DNA of 7,554 bases. Origin: a bacterium (GTDB taxonomy: Bacteria; Nitrospinota_A; UBA7883; JACRGQ01). Positions 1-6,800 of this stretch are shown here, piece after piece. The notes beneath the pieces are model-generated. The model saw only the letters and a program-made list of their open reading frames with translations. It had not been told where the DNA came from and searched no databases. Both the position numbers and the translations under genes were made by a program. Each line of letters opens with the position of its first letter. Position 1 is the stretch's first letter. Where the stretch lies: positions 1 through 7,554 of the forward strand of contig JAKAGL010000115.1 in NCBI GenBank assembly GCA_021815535.1, read 5' to 3'.

Positions 1-733
1 GGTGCGTTCGTTCTATCCGTTCCCGAAACGCAGAACCTCCCACTGCATATTCGAGTTCATTTATTTCGCCCGCCCCGATTCGATGGTCTTTGGCCAATCG
101 GTCTACGGCATACGCAAGGCGTTCGGGCGGGAACTGGCCAAGGAAAACCCGGTCAAGGCGGATATCGTGATCCCCGTTCCCGATTCCGGCGTGCCGGCCG
201 CCATGGGTTACGCCGAGGAATCGGGCATTCCGTTCGAAATGGGGCTGATCCGCAACCATTATATCGGGCGCACGTTCATCGAGCCGTCGCAGCAGATACG
301 GCACTTCGGGGTGAAGATAAAACTCAACCCGATCAAACAGCTGATCGAGGGGAAGCGGGTGGTGGTGGTGGATGATTCCATTGTGCGCGGCACCACCTCG
401 CGCAAGATCATCAACCTCATCCGTCAGGCGGGGGCCAAGGAGGTGCATCTGCGCATCAGCTCGCCGCCGACCACGAATCCCTGCTATTACGGCATCGATA
501 CCCCGCGCAAGGAGGAGCTGATAGCCTCGAACAAATCGGCGGCCGAGATCCAGCAGTATCTCAGGTGCGAATCGCTTTCGTATCTTTCCCATGAACGGAT
601 GCTCAATGTATTCGCCGGTCATGGCGCCGATTTCTGCACCGCCTGTTTCAGCGGAGCCTACCCGGTGCCGCTTCCCGGCATGGATATTCAGCAACCGGGG
701 CTTTTTGAAAGCCTTTCCGGCGCGCGGCGTTAA
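1..733 (+). CDS. purF: Amidophosphoribosyltransferase PurF, C-terminal part (5' end outside window)
   Basis: PurF catalyses the first committed step of de novo purine synthesis in the cytoplasm: PRPP plus glutamine gives phosphoribosylamine. The readable frame begins at base 2 and gives 243 residues covering the phosphoribosyltransferase half. Visible are CIFEFIYFARPDS near residues 15-27, IPVPDSGVPAA near 57-67, GLIRNHYIGRTFIEP near 81-95, and the PRPP-binding loop VVVVDDSIVRGTTS at 120-133. Cysteines at 15, 161 (NPCYYGID), 212 and 215 (CTAC) match the four ligands of the [4Fe-4S] cluster of Bacillus-type PurF, so this is probably the cluster-containing class. The GTG at base 2 is very unlikely to be a real start, because the N-terminal glutamine amidotransferase domain (Cys1 nucleophile) must lie upstream, outside the window. 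The frame ends in TAA at 731-733. Identity is near certain; only the left boundary is artificial. Confidence 0.97.
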   Translation, partial: VRSFYPFPKRRTSHCIFEFIYFARPDSMVFGQSVYGIRKAFGRELAKENPVKADIVIPVPDSGVPAAMGYAEESGIPFEMGLIRNHYIGRTFIEPSQQIRHFGVKIKLNPIKQLIEGKRVVVVDDSIVRGTTSRKIINLIRQAGAKEVHLRISSPPTTNPCYYGIDTPRKEELIASNKSAAEIQQYLRCESLSYLSHERMLNVFAGHGADFCTACFSGAYPVPLPGMDIQQPGLFESLSGARR

Positions 734-808
734 CCCGTACACGCCGCAGATGATGGGAAATCAAGGGGTAATCTGATATTCTGCATTCGAAAAGTACAGA
801 CGGGGAAT

Positions 809-814
809 GAGGAG
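809..814 (+). promoter_or_regulatory. Ribosome binding site that fixes the methyltransferase start
   Basis: GAGGAG lies five bases before ATG 820. It also sits before an in-frame TTG at 817, but only two bases away, which is too close. The site therefore supports ATG 820 as the start. It is one of the clearest Shine-Dalgarno sequences in the window. Confidence 0.7.
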
Positions 815-819
815 TATTG

Positions 820-1437
820 ATGGATCACGATAGCATCAAAAAGATTTATCATAACTATTCCAATGTGTATGATTTCATGTTCAAGCTGATGTTCTATCCG
901 CGCCAGCGGCACGCCATACAGAACATGAACATAAAGTCCAACGACAATATTCTGGATGTGGGGATCGGCACCGGCCTTACCCTGCCCCTCTACCCGCGCG
1001 ATTGCATGGTCACGGGGATCGACCTTTCCCGGTCGATGCTGGAAAAGGCGGAACGAAAGAAGCGCAAGCACCGGATGGACCATGTTACCCTGATGGAGAT
1101 GGACGCCTGCAACCTCCAGTTCCCCGTGGATCATTTCGACCACGTGTTGGCCACCTTTGTGATTAGCGTGGTGCCCGATCCCGTAAAGGCCGTGGCCGAG
1201 ATGAAGCGGGTGTGCAAGCCGGGCCAGCCCATCGTGCTGGTGAACCACTTTCTAAGCGAGAAAAAAATGATCGCGCGGGCGGAGGAACTGCTGGACCCTG
1301 TTTGCCGCAGATTGGGATGGCGCGCCACGTTGGCGCTTCCGGATCTGGCCGAGGCCTCCGGGCTTCAGGTCGATTCGTGTTTCAGGATGAAGAAATTCGA
1401 CCCGTGGTCCATCGTATTCGCCACCAACACCAAATAG
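820..1437 (+). CDS. Class I SAM-dependent methyltransferase, PmtA-like (probable phosphatidylethanolamine N-methyltransferase)
   Basis: The product is 205 residues with a single Rossmann-type methyltransferase domain, no signal peptide and no membrane segment. Motif I (SAM binding) is ILDVGIGTGLTLPLYP at 44-59. VTGIDLSRSML at 64-74 carries the acidic residue that should bind the SAM ribose. MDAC at 94-97 and the FDHVLATFVISVVPDP stretch at 106-121 follow, then the VLVNHF strand at 139-144 and RRLGWR at 163-168. The combination of YSNVYDFMF near the N-terminus, GTGLTLPLYP, VVPDP, VLVNH and RLGWR is what I recall of the Rhodobacter-type PmtA family. That family methylates phosphatidylethanolamine stepwise towards phosphatidylcholine at the inner face of the cytoplasmic membrane. 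Substrate is inferred from family resemblance only; UbiE-like or other small-molecule methyltransferases are the alternative. It lies 86 bases after purF on the same strand. Start chosen at ATG 820 from the upstream GAGGAG. Confidence 0.82.
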   Translation: MDHDSIKKIYHNYSNVYDFMFKLMFYPRQRHAIQNMNIKSNDNILDVGIGTGLTLPLYPRDCMVTGIDLSRSMLEKAERKKRKHRMDHVTLMEMDACNLQFPVDHFDHVLATFVISVVPDPVKAVAEMKRVCKPGQPIVLVNHFLSEKKMIARAEELLDPVCRRLGWRATLALPDLAEASGLQVDSCFRMKKFDPWSIVFATNTK

Positions 1438-1621
1438 CCGGATCATGCGCAGCCTTGCTGTCCACGATCCGAAACCCGCCGGCCCTATGAAGATCATGGC
1501 GTTCGCCCGTATCTTTTCCGGCCGACATGCCGTCAGGATGCTTCCTTCCAAAAATGCGTCACCGCCGCGTCTTTTCAAAAGGGTGGCGGATCTTCCGCGT
1601 TGCCCGGCGGGCAAAGCCGGC
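1438..1621 (+). other. Stretch before the DUF3108 gene, open in frame but probably untranslated
   Basis: This stretch is free of stops in the DUF3108 frame from ATG 1445 onward. Possible starts at 1445, 1487, 1496, 1532 and GTG 1583 would add up to 59 residues in front of the signal peptide. None has a clear Shine-Dalgarno sequence at normal spacing. The encoded extension is Arg/Pro-rich and would place the hydrophobic export signal at about residue 60, which is atypical. I see no convincing -35/-10 promoter pair. A small perfect inverted repeat lies at 1600-1614. The region may be a leader or upstream regulatory region rather than coding sequence. Confidence 0.4.
1600..1614 (+). repeat. Perfect inverted repeat just upstream of the DUF3108 start
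   Basis: TTGCCC (1600-1605) and GGGCAA (1609-1614) are exact reverse complements separated by GGC. They form a six-base-pair hairpin or a compact operator-like palindrome. It ends seven bases before ATG 1622, where a ribosome binding site would lie, and no Shine-Dalgarno sequence is seen there. It could modulate initiation or bind a protein. A short GC-rich palindrome can also occur by chance in DNA of this composition. Confidence 0.35.
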
Positions 1622-2410
1622 ATGGCGCTCCGGCTGTTGGCGGTTCTGGCTCTTGTATTATGCGCCGTCATTCCCGCGCACGCGGAGGATCTGCCGTTCA
1701 AGCCGGGCGAATCGCTTCTCTATTCCGCCCGCTGGCTTTTCTTCGACGCGGGGATGGTGGAAGCGTCTGTGCCGGATTCGGTGGATGTGGACGGACGCCA
1801 GTATCTGCGGTTCACCCTCCATACCTGGACCACCAACGTGATCGCGAAAATATTCACGATGAATGACCATTTCGAATCGCTCTGGGATCCGGCGGACCGC
1901 CTTCCGGCGCGCATGAAGGCGGTGATACGGGAAAGCACCACCACCAAGGACAAGCTGCTGGAATTTGACCATGCCCGCGGCGTAGGCCGCGTGACGCTCA
2001 ATGACAAGCCGCCCGAAGAGTTCCCGCTCAATCCCGAAGCGCAGGATTTTTTCAGCGCGTCGTATCTGGTCCGCGCCACGCGGCTGAAGCCGAAGCAGAA
2101 GCTGGAGGTGCCGGTTTTCGAGGATAACAAGAATTATCACGCCGACATATATGTGATCAAACGCGAACGGATACGGGTGCTGGACGGAGAGTGCGATACC
2201 GTGATGTTGATCGCCCGGCTGAAATTCGAGGGGGCATTCACCGGCAGCAGTTTGATGTATATCTGGCTTACCGATGACAAATACCAAGTCCCGGTGCGCA
2301 TTAAATTGAACATGGCGTTTGGCGATATCGACGTGAACCTGGTGAAGGCGGAAGGGGCGCCCCTCACCATAATACCCATAAAAAAAAATGATGTAGTGGC
2401 CGGCAAATGA
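1622..2410 (+). CDS. Exported DUF3108-family protein of unknown function
   Basis: From ATG 1622 the product is 262 residues. Residues 1-21 are a classic Sec signal peptide: an Arg at position 4, a long Leu/Ala/Val core, and AHA before the mature start EDLPFKPGES. A Cys at 14 lies in LVLC, which lacks the small residue at -1 of a lipobox, so a lipoprotein is unlikely. The mature part shows the family pattern: GESLLYSARW at its start, then alternating beta strands, YLVR near 148-151, VPVFEDNKNYHADIYV near 163-178, and the conserved WLTDD at 215-219 followed by PVRIK. DUF3108 proteins are predicted exported beta-rich proteins with no established reaction. The likely location is the periplasm or inner face of the outer membrane. 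An upstream in-frame ATG at 1445 would give 321 residues. I chose 1622 because it puts the signal peptide at the N-terminus. The stop overlaps the nadE start (ATGA), so the two genes are probably translationally coupled. Confidence 0.85.
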   Translation: MALRLLAVLALVLCAVIPAHAEDLPFKPGESLLYSARWLFFDAGMVEASVPDSVDVDGRQYLRFTLHTWTTNVIAKIFTMNDHFESLWDPADRLPARMKAVIRESTTTKDKLLEFDHARGVGRVTLNDKPPEEFPLNPEAQDFFSASYLVRATRLKPKQKLEVPVFEDNKNYHADIYVIKRERIRVLDGECDTVMLIARLKFEGAFTGSSLMYIWLTDDKYQVPVRIKLNMAFGDIDVNLVKAEGAPLTIIPIKKNDVVAGK

Positions 2411-4056
2411 CGATCCGCGTGGCGTTGGCGCAGATTAACACGGTGATGGGGGATTTCACGCGCAATGCAAAAACGATCGCCGCGGCTATCGAAGCGGCAA
2501 AAAAAGAAGGGGCCGTCCTGGTTGTTTTTCCCGAACTGGCGGTCAGCGGCTATCCCCCCGAAGACCTCTTGTACAAAGAGGAATTTATCGCCGCGGCCCG
2601 GCGGACGGTGGAAGAGATCGCCCCAGCCGCGCAGGGCATCACCGCCGTGGTGGGCTATCCCCGCCGGCACGAAGGAAAACTGTACAACGCCGCCGCCGTA
2701 CTGACGGAGGGCCGCATCGCCTCGATCGCGCACAAGACCGAGTTGCCCAATTACGGCGTATTCGATGAAAAGCGTTATTTCGCGTCCGGTGATGGCGGCG
2801 CGGTTACGGTGAACGGCGTGCGGGTGGGGATCACGATTTGCGAGGATATATGGGTAGAGGGATCGCCGGTCGCGGCGCGCTGTGCCCGGCCCGATCTGGA
2901 TATGGTCTTGAACCTTTCCTCATCCCCCTACCATCTGGGAAAAACCGGCGAGCGCCGCGATGTTGCCGCCGCTTTTGCGAAGAAGTGCGGAAAACCGCTG
3001 GTGTATTGCAATCTCGCCGGGGGGCAGGACGAACTGGTGTTCGACGGCGGATCGTTTGTCTGCGGCGCGGACGGCGGGGTGATAGCCTCGGCGCGCGAAT
3101 TCGCGCCGGACTTGCTGATCGCCGACGTGCCGCTGAAAGCGGGGGAGAAGGCGCCGGACAACCGTATGACGCCGCCGTTGCCGTATCCTGAAAACGTGTG
3201 GGCGGCGCTTCAACTTGGCGTGCGCGATTATGTGGAAAAGAACGGTTTTAACAAGGTGCTGGTCGCCCTTTCCGGCGGGATCGACAGCGCGCTCACCGCC
3301 GCCGTGGCCGTGTCGGCTTTGGGGCGGGAACGGGTGTGGGGCGTGGCGATGCCGTCAAAATACAGCAGCGAAGGAAGCGTGGCCGACGCGCGGGCATTGG
3401 CCGCCAATCTTGGCATCCGCTTCGATATCATCCCCATTACGGATTTGATGGATGGCTTTGACCGGGCGTTGAACCCGTTATTCGCGGGAACCCCGCCGGG
3501 GCTGGCCGAGGAGAACATACAGGCGCGCATCCGCGGGAACCTCATCATGGCGCTCAGCAACAAGTTCGGTCCGCTGGTGCTTGCCACCGGCAATAAAAGC
3601 GAGATAGGCGTTGGTTATTGCACCCTTTATGGCGATATGGCGGGCGGGTTTGCCGTTATCAAAGACCTTCCCAAGACCCGGGTGTACGACCTCTGCCGCT
3701 GGATCAACAGCCGGCCGGGGCTTCCCCGGATCCCGGAAAACACCCTCACCAAGCCCCCTTCGGCCGAACTACGGCCCGGTCAGAAGGATAGCGACTCACT
3801 GCCGGACTATGACGTTCTGGATGCCATCCTCCGTTTATACGTGGAAGAAGAAAAAAGTGTTGTGGAGATAATTGCGCTTGGCTATGATGGGCGCGACGTG
3901 CGGAGGACGGTCTCGTTAGTTGAGAAAAGCGAGTATAAACGGCGCCAGACGGCGCCGGGCGTGAAGTTGACGCCGAAGGCATTCGGGAAAGACCGAAGGG
4001 TTCCAATCACAAACCGGTTTATAGATGGGGTGGAGGCAAAAGAAGACAGTGAGTAA
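2407..4056 (+). CDS. nadE: Glutamine-dependent NAD+ synthetase NadE
   Basis: NadE makes NAD+ from nicotinic acid adenine dinucleotide with ATP and ammonia released from glutamine; it is cytoplasmic. The 549-residue product has both domains of the long bacterial form. The nitrilase-type glutaminase domain spans about 1-245, with predicted catalytic residues Glu43 (FPELAVSGYPPED), Lys110 (HKTELPNYGVFDE) and Cys145 (TICEDIW). The synthetase domain spans about 260-549, with the ATP pyrophosphatase loop SGGIDS at 289-294, ATGNKSEIGVGY at 393-404, YGDMAGGFAVIKDLPKT at 408-424 and the closing PITNRF at 533-538. The length is normal and no key residue is missing. The ATG is fused to the preceding stop as ATGA with no clear Shine-Dalgarno sequence, suggesting coupling to the DUF3108 gene. 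A run of nine A bases lies at 2380-2388, just before the start. The last codons overlap the next gene. Confidence 0.97.
   Translation: MTIRVALAQINTVMGDFTRNAKTIAAAIEAAKKEGAVLVVFPELAVSGYPPEDLLYKEEFIAAARRTVEEIAPAAQGITAVVGYPRRHEGKLYNAAAVLTEGRIASIAHKTELPNYGVFDEKRYFASGDGGAVTVNGVRVGITICEDIWVEGSPVAARCARPDLDMVLNLSSSPYHLGKTGERRDVAAAFAKKCGKPLVYCNLAGGQDELVFDGGSFVCGADGGVIASAREFAPDLLIADVPLKAGEKAPDNRMTPPLPYPENVWAALQLGVRDYVEKNGFNKVLVALSGGIDSALTAAVAVSALGRERVWGVAMPSKYSSEGSVADARALAANLGIRFDIIPITDLMDGFDRALNPLFAGTPPGLAEENIQARIRGNLIMALSNKFGPLVLATGNKSEIGVGYCTLYGDMAGGFAVIKDLPKTRVYDLCRWINSRPGLPRIPENTLTKPPSAELRPGQKDSDSLPDYDVLDAILRLYVEEEKSVVEIIALGYDGRDVRRTVSLVEKSEYKRRQTAPGVKLTPKAFGKDRRVPITNRFIDGVEAKEDSE
4032..4036 (+). 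promoter_or_regulatory. Probable ribosome binding site for the arginine decarboxylase, inside nadE
   Basis: GGAGG at 4032-4036 lies within the last codons of nadE, 12 bases before GTG 4049. A second purine-rich stretch, AAGAAG at 4040-4045, is nearer. Both lie downstream of the alternative ATG 4025, which has no Shine-Dalgarno sequence before it. This favours the GTG start, although the GGAGG spacing is on the long side. Confidence 0.45.
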
Positions 4057-4597
4057 CCTTGTACCGCGGAAACTATTTTTCACCAGGGGAGTTGGGGTTC
4101 ATAAAGAAGAGCTTCGTTCATACGAATTGGCGTTGCGTGACGCGGGCGTCGAACGTTGCAATCTCGTCACGGTATCCTCAATCCTTCCCCCGCGCTGCAA
4201 GATCGTCAGCCGCAAAGAAGGCGAGAAGCTTCTGGAATCGGGCTCCATTACCTTCGTGGTTCAGGCCCGCATCGCCAGCAATGAACCGCACCGGCTGGTA
4301 GCCGCCAGCATCGGATGCGCCATTCCGACCGACAAGAATGCCTATGGCTATTTGAGCGAGCATCATTCCTACGGTGAAACCGAAAAAAGCGCCGGCGATT
4401 ACGCCGAGGACCTGGCCGCGGCGATGCTGGCGTCCACCCTGGGCATTGAGTTCGACGAAAGCCAAAGCTGGGACGAGCGCCGCCAGGTTTTCAAGATCAG
4501 CAACAAGATCGTTAATACCCGGAATATCACCCAGACAGCGATAGTGAAAGGCCGCGTGTGGCACACCGTGGTCGCTCTCGCCGTACTTGTTCTGTAA
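4049..4597 (+). CDS. Pyruvoyl-dependent arginine decarboxylase
   Basis: This enzyme decarboxylates arginine to agmatine, a polyamine precursor, using a pyruvoyl group made by self-cleavage instead of pyridoxal phosphate. From GTG 4049 the product is 182 residues. It shows TRGVGVHKEELRSYELALRDAG at about 12-33, NLVTVSSILPP at 38-48, ASNEPHRLVAASIGCAIP at 76-93, GYLSEHHSYGETE at 100-112 and GDYAEDLAAAMLAS at 116-129. Self-cleavage is expected between Ser43 and Ser44, giving a short beta chain and a pyruvoyl-capped alpha chain. Asn38, Ser43/Ser44 and Glu104 align, from memory, with Asn47, Ser52/Ser53 and Glu109 of the Methanocaldococcus jannaschii enzyme, so the active site looks intact. ATG 4025 would add eight residues but has no ribosome binding site. 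The gene overlaps nadE by eight bases in another frame. No agmatinase, agmatine deiminase or aminopropyltransferase gene is in view. Confidence 0.93.
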   Translation: MSNLVPRKLFFTRGVGVHKEELRSYELALRDAGVERCNLVTVSSILPPRCKIVSRKEGEKLLESGSITFVVQARIASNEPHRLVAASIGCAIPTDKNAYGYLSEHHSYGETEKSAGDYAEDLAAAMLASTLGIEFDESQSWDERRQVFKISNKIVNTRNITQTAIVKGRVWHTVVALAVLVL

Positions 4598-4612
4598 CCA
4601 AGGCCGGGGAGC

Positions 4613-6787
4613 ATGCATAACCCCCGGCTGATTTTCCGTTTAAGCGCGCCCGTGTGCGCGCTTTTTCTTTTTGCGGCCGCCGCCGCCGCTGAAGAGCCGT
4701 CTCCCGCTTCGCCGCTCCCCCCGGTGCGGAAGGATCAGCAGTCCTCCCCGGGCGATGCCGGGGAAAAGATAAGGATCTCCGCCGACGGCATCACCTATTC
4801 GGAAGAGGAGAAAACGTGGGACGCCAAGGGGGATATCCTCATCAAGTACGGCGATTTCGCCGTCACCGGCCAGGAATGTAAGATCGAAACTGAAAACCAG
4901 AAAGGGTTTATTCAGGGGGATGTGCGGCTTCAGGTGGAAAACGCCGATATCACCGCACGCAGCATGGAGTTCTCGCTGGGAAGCGGGTATGGCACGCTCC
5001 GCGGCGCCAAAGGGGTTATCGGGAAGAACCTGACTTTTTCGGCCGATAAGATCGAGCGCCCGTCCGCCGACCGTTTCCTCATGGAGGAAGGGGTTCTCAC
5101 CACCTGCCCCTCGGATAATCAGGAATGGGTTTTCAAGGCAAAACGGCTTGATGTGCGGATGGAACAGATCGCCATATTCAAAGACGTATCGCTTCAGTTT
5201 TACGGCGTACCCGTTTTTTATTCTCCCTACTGGTTTGCCCCGGCGGTCACCAAACGTTCCACCGGATTTTTACTTCCCGGCATCGGTTATTCTTCCACCG
5301 GGGGCGCCACGGTTAAAAACAGTTTATTCTGGGCCATCTCGGGGCAGGATGACGCCACCCTCTACCTGGACTGGATGGACAAGCGAGGCACGCGGGAAGG
5401 GGTGGAATACCGCTACGCCCCCGCCGAGCGCACCTACGGCCAGTTGAATCTGGATTACCTGTACGACCGCGGGCTGGAAACCCCGCTCTATAGCGCCAAA
5501 TTCGACCACCGGATGAAATTCGACGATTATCTCGACAGCATGGCCCGCGTGGATATTGAAAGCCGCACCAGTTACGGCAAGGAATTTGACGACAGCACCC
5601 TGTTGCGCACCCGCCGGTATACCGATTCATTCTTCAACGTCCATTCCACCGGCGGGCCGTATGCCCTTTCGCTTACCGGCCGCGACCAGCGCGAACTGGA
5701 AGCGGTCAACGGCGAGATATTCACAAAACAGCCCGAGTTGCTGTTTTCCGCGATGCCGCAGTATGTTGACGGACTTCCGGCGGTGGTGGATGGAAGCGCT
5801 TCCGCCGCCTCGTTTTTCACAAACCGCTTGGGCGGCGATGTAAACCGTTTCGACGCGCGCCCCCGCCTATCGTTGCCGTTCGCCGCATCCCGGTATTTCA
5901 ACGTCACCCCGTGGGTGGAGGGGCGATCCACGTGGTACAGCCGCTCCACTGCCGATACCAACGCGTTCGCGGCCAATTACTATGCCGCCGGCGCGGGCGT
6001 TGAAGGCCCCCGGCTGAACCGGATATTTGGCGCGGGCGATGAGGCCTGGAAGCATGTCATAACCCCCCGCATCGATTTTTCATATGTTCCCGGCTACGAG
6101 ATCGGCGGCGATGCCCGCCAACAGGCGATTCAACTGGATGCGCTGGACCAGCATGACCCCAAAACGCTCGTCACGTTTTCGTTGTTGAACCGCATTTATT
6201 CACGCACGCAGGCCGATGAGATCGTCCGGCTTAACATCAGCCAGCCGTACGACTACCGCGAAGCGCAACGTGTGGATATCGCCCAAACGCGCCCGTGGCG
6301 CGACCTTGCGGTGGAGTTCAAAAGCCATCCCGCCGGGTGGCTGCTGTTCAACACCGATTTCGCGTACAGCCATTACGATCACGACTTTTCGGCGATCAAT
6401 CAGGAGCTGGGATTCACGTGGGATGATTTCCATATCTCCTTTGACCGGCGTTTTGTGAACACCCCGCGCTCGACCTTTTCTTCGGGGGTGGTGGGGTACC
6501 GCCTCAGCAAGGCATTTACCACCGAAATTTCGGCCATCTACGATGAAGACCGGCAGGAGACGACCGGCTCTCTCGCCACGGTGAAATGGGAATCGTGCTG
6601 CTGGGGGGTTTCGTTCAACGCCGGCACGCGCCTCCGTACCGAACTGCTTGCGGATGGCTCCATACGGGCTGAAACGGAGAACCGGTTTTTCTTCAGCATA
6701 AACCTGAAAGGGATAGGCGACATCGGCGAAAAAAGCGCGCCGCTCGTTGCCCCCAAAGTCCCGTGGCAGGAAAGCCCCGGCCAATAG
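4613..6787 (+). CDS. lptD: LPS-assembly outer-membrane protein LptD
   Basis: LptD, with the lipoprotein LptE, inserts lipopolysaccharide into the outer leaflet of the outer membrane. The 724-residue product is slightly shorter than the 784 residues of E. coli LptD. Residues 1-26 form a signal peptide ending in an alanine run before EEPSPASP, followed by a Pro-rich linker. The periplasmic OstA/LptA-like jellyroll covers about 50-200 (IRISADGITYSEEEKTWDAKG, GDVRLQ, ADKIERP). The beta-barrel domain follows, beginning around GVPVFYSPYWFAP (198-210), STGFLLPGIGYS (216-227) and DKRGTREGVEYRY (256-268), and running to the C-terminus with alternating aromatic strands. Cysteines outside the signal are only 89, 165 (LTTCPSDNQEW), 662 and 663 (WESCCWGVSF). 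The adjacent C-terminal pair and Cys165 match the E. coli disulfide pattern. Fifteen bases separate it from the upstream stop. CAAGG at 4599-4603 lies nine bases before the ATG; a GGGGAG is closer but very near the start. Confidence 0.96.
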   Translation: MHNPRLIFRLSAPVCALFLFAAAAAAEEPSPASPLPPVRKDQQSSPGDAGEKIRISADGITYSEEEKTWDAKGDILIKYGDFAVTGQECKIETENQKGFIQGDVRLQVENADITARSMEFSLGSGYGTLRGAKGVIGKNLTFSADKIERPSADRFLMEEGVLTTCPSDNQEWVFKAKRLDVRMEQIAIFKDVSLQFYGVPVFYSPYWFAPAVTKRSTGFLLPGIGYSSTGGATVKNSLFWAISGQDDATLYLDWMDKRGTREGVEYRYAPAERTYGQLNLDYLYDRGLETPLYSAKFDHRMKFDDYLDSMARVDIESRTSYGKEFDDSTLLRTRRYTDSFFNVHSTGGPYALSLTGRDQRELEAVNGEIFTKQPELLFSAMPQYVDGLPAVVDGSASAASFFTNRLGGDVNRFDARPRLSLPFAASRYFNVTPWVEGRSTWYSRSTADTNAFAANYYAAGAGVEGPRLNRIFGAGDEAWKHVITPRIDFSYVPGYEIGGDARQQAIQLDALDQHDPKTLVTFSLLNRIYSRTQADEIVRLNISQPYDYREAQRVDIAQTRPWRDLAVEFKSHPAGWLLFNTDFAYSHYDHDFSAINQELGFTWDDFHISFDRRFVNTPRSTFSSGVVGYRLSKAFTTEISAIYDEDRQETTGSLATVKWESCCWGVSFNAGTRLRTELLADGSIRAETENRFFFSINLKGIGDIGEKSAPLVAPKVPWQESPGQ

Positions 6788-6800
6788 CCGCAACCGGACG

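Noticed and set aside
734..808. Promoter or terminator between purF and the methyltransferase
   Set aside because: TAATCT and TATTCT resemble -10 boxes, but no -35 box lies at suitable spacing, and no compact stem followed by a T run is present.
730..1248. Antisense open frame of 172 codons opposite the methyltransferase
   Set aside because: It lies over a clear gene with family motifs, its His-rich translation has no recognisable domain, and long antisense frames are common opposite GC-rich genes.
1658..2287. Antisense open frame of 209 codons opposite the DUF3108 gene
   Set aside because: It is the mirror of a real coding region, with no domain, signal or ribosome binding site that I can support.
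2380..2410. Programmed frameshift fusing DUF3108 to NadE at the nine-A run
   Set aside because: A -1 shift meets TGA at 2389 and a +1 shift meets TAG at 2394, so neither can produce a fusion.
4595..4615. Stop-codon readthrough fusing the decarboxylase to LptD, since both are in the same frame
   Set aside because: The stop is a plain TAA with no readthrough context, and a fusion would bury the LptD signal peptide.
6200..6793. Antisense open frame of 197 codons opposite the end of lptD
   Set aside because: The opposite strand encodes the conserved LptD barrel with the CC pair; the antisense product is Arg-rich and featureless.
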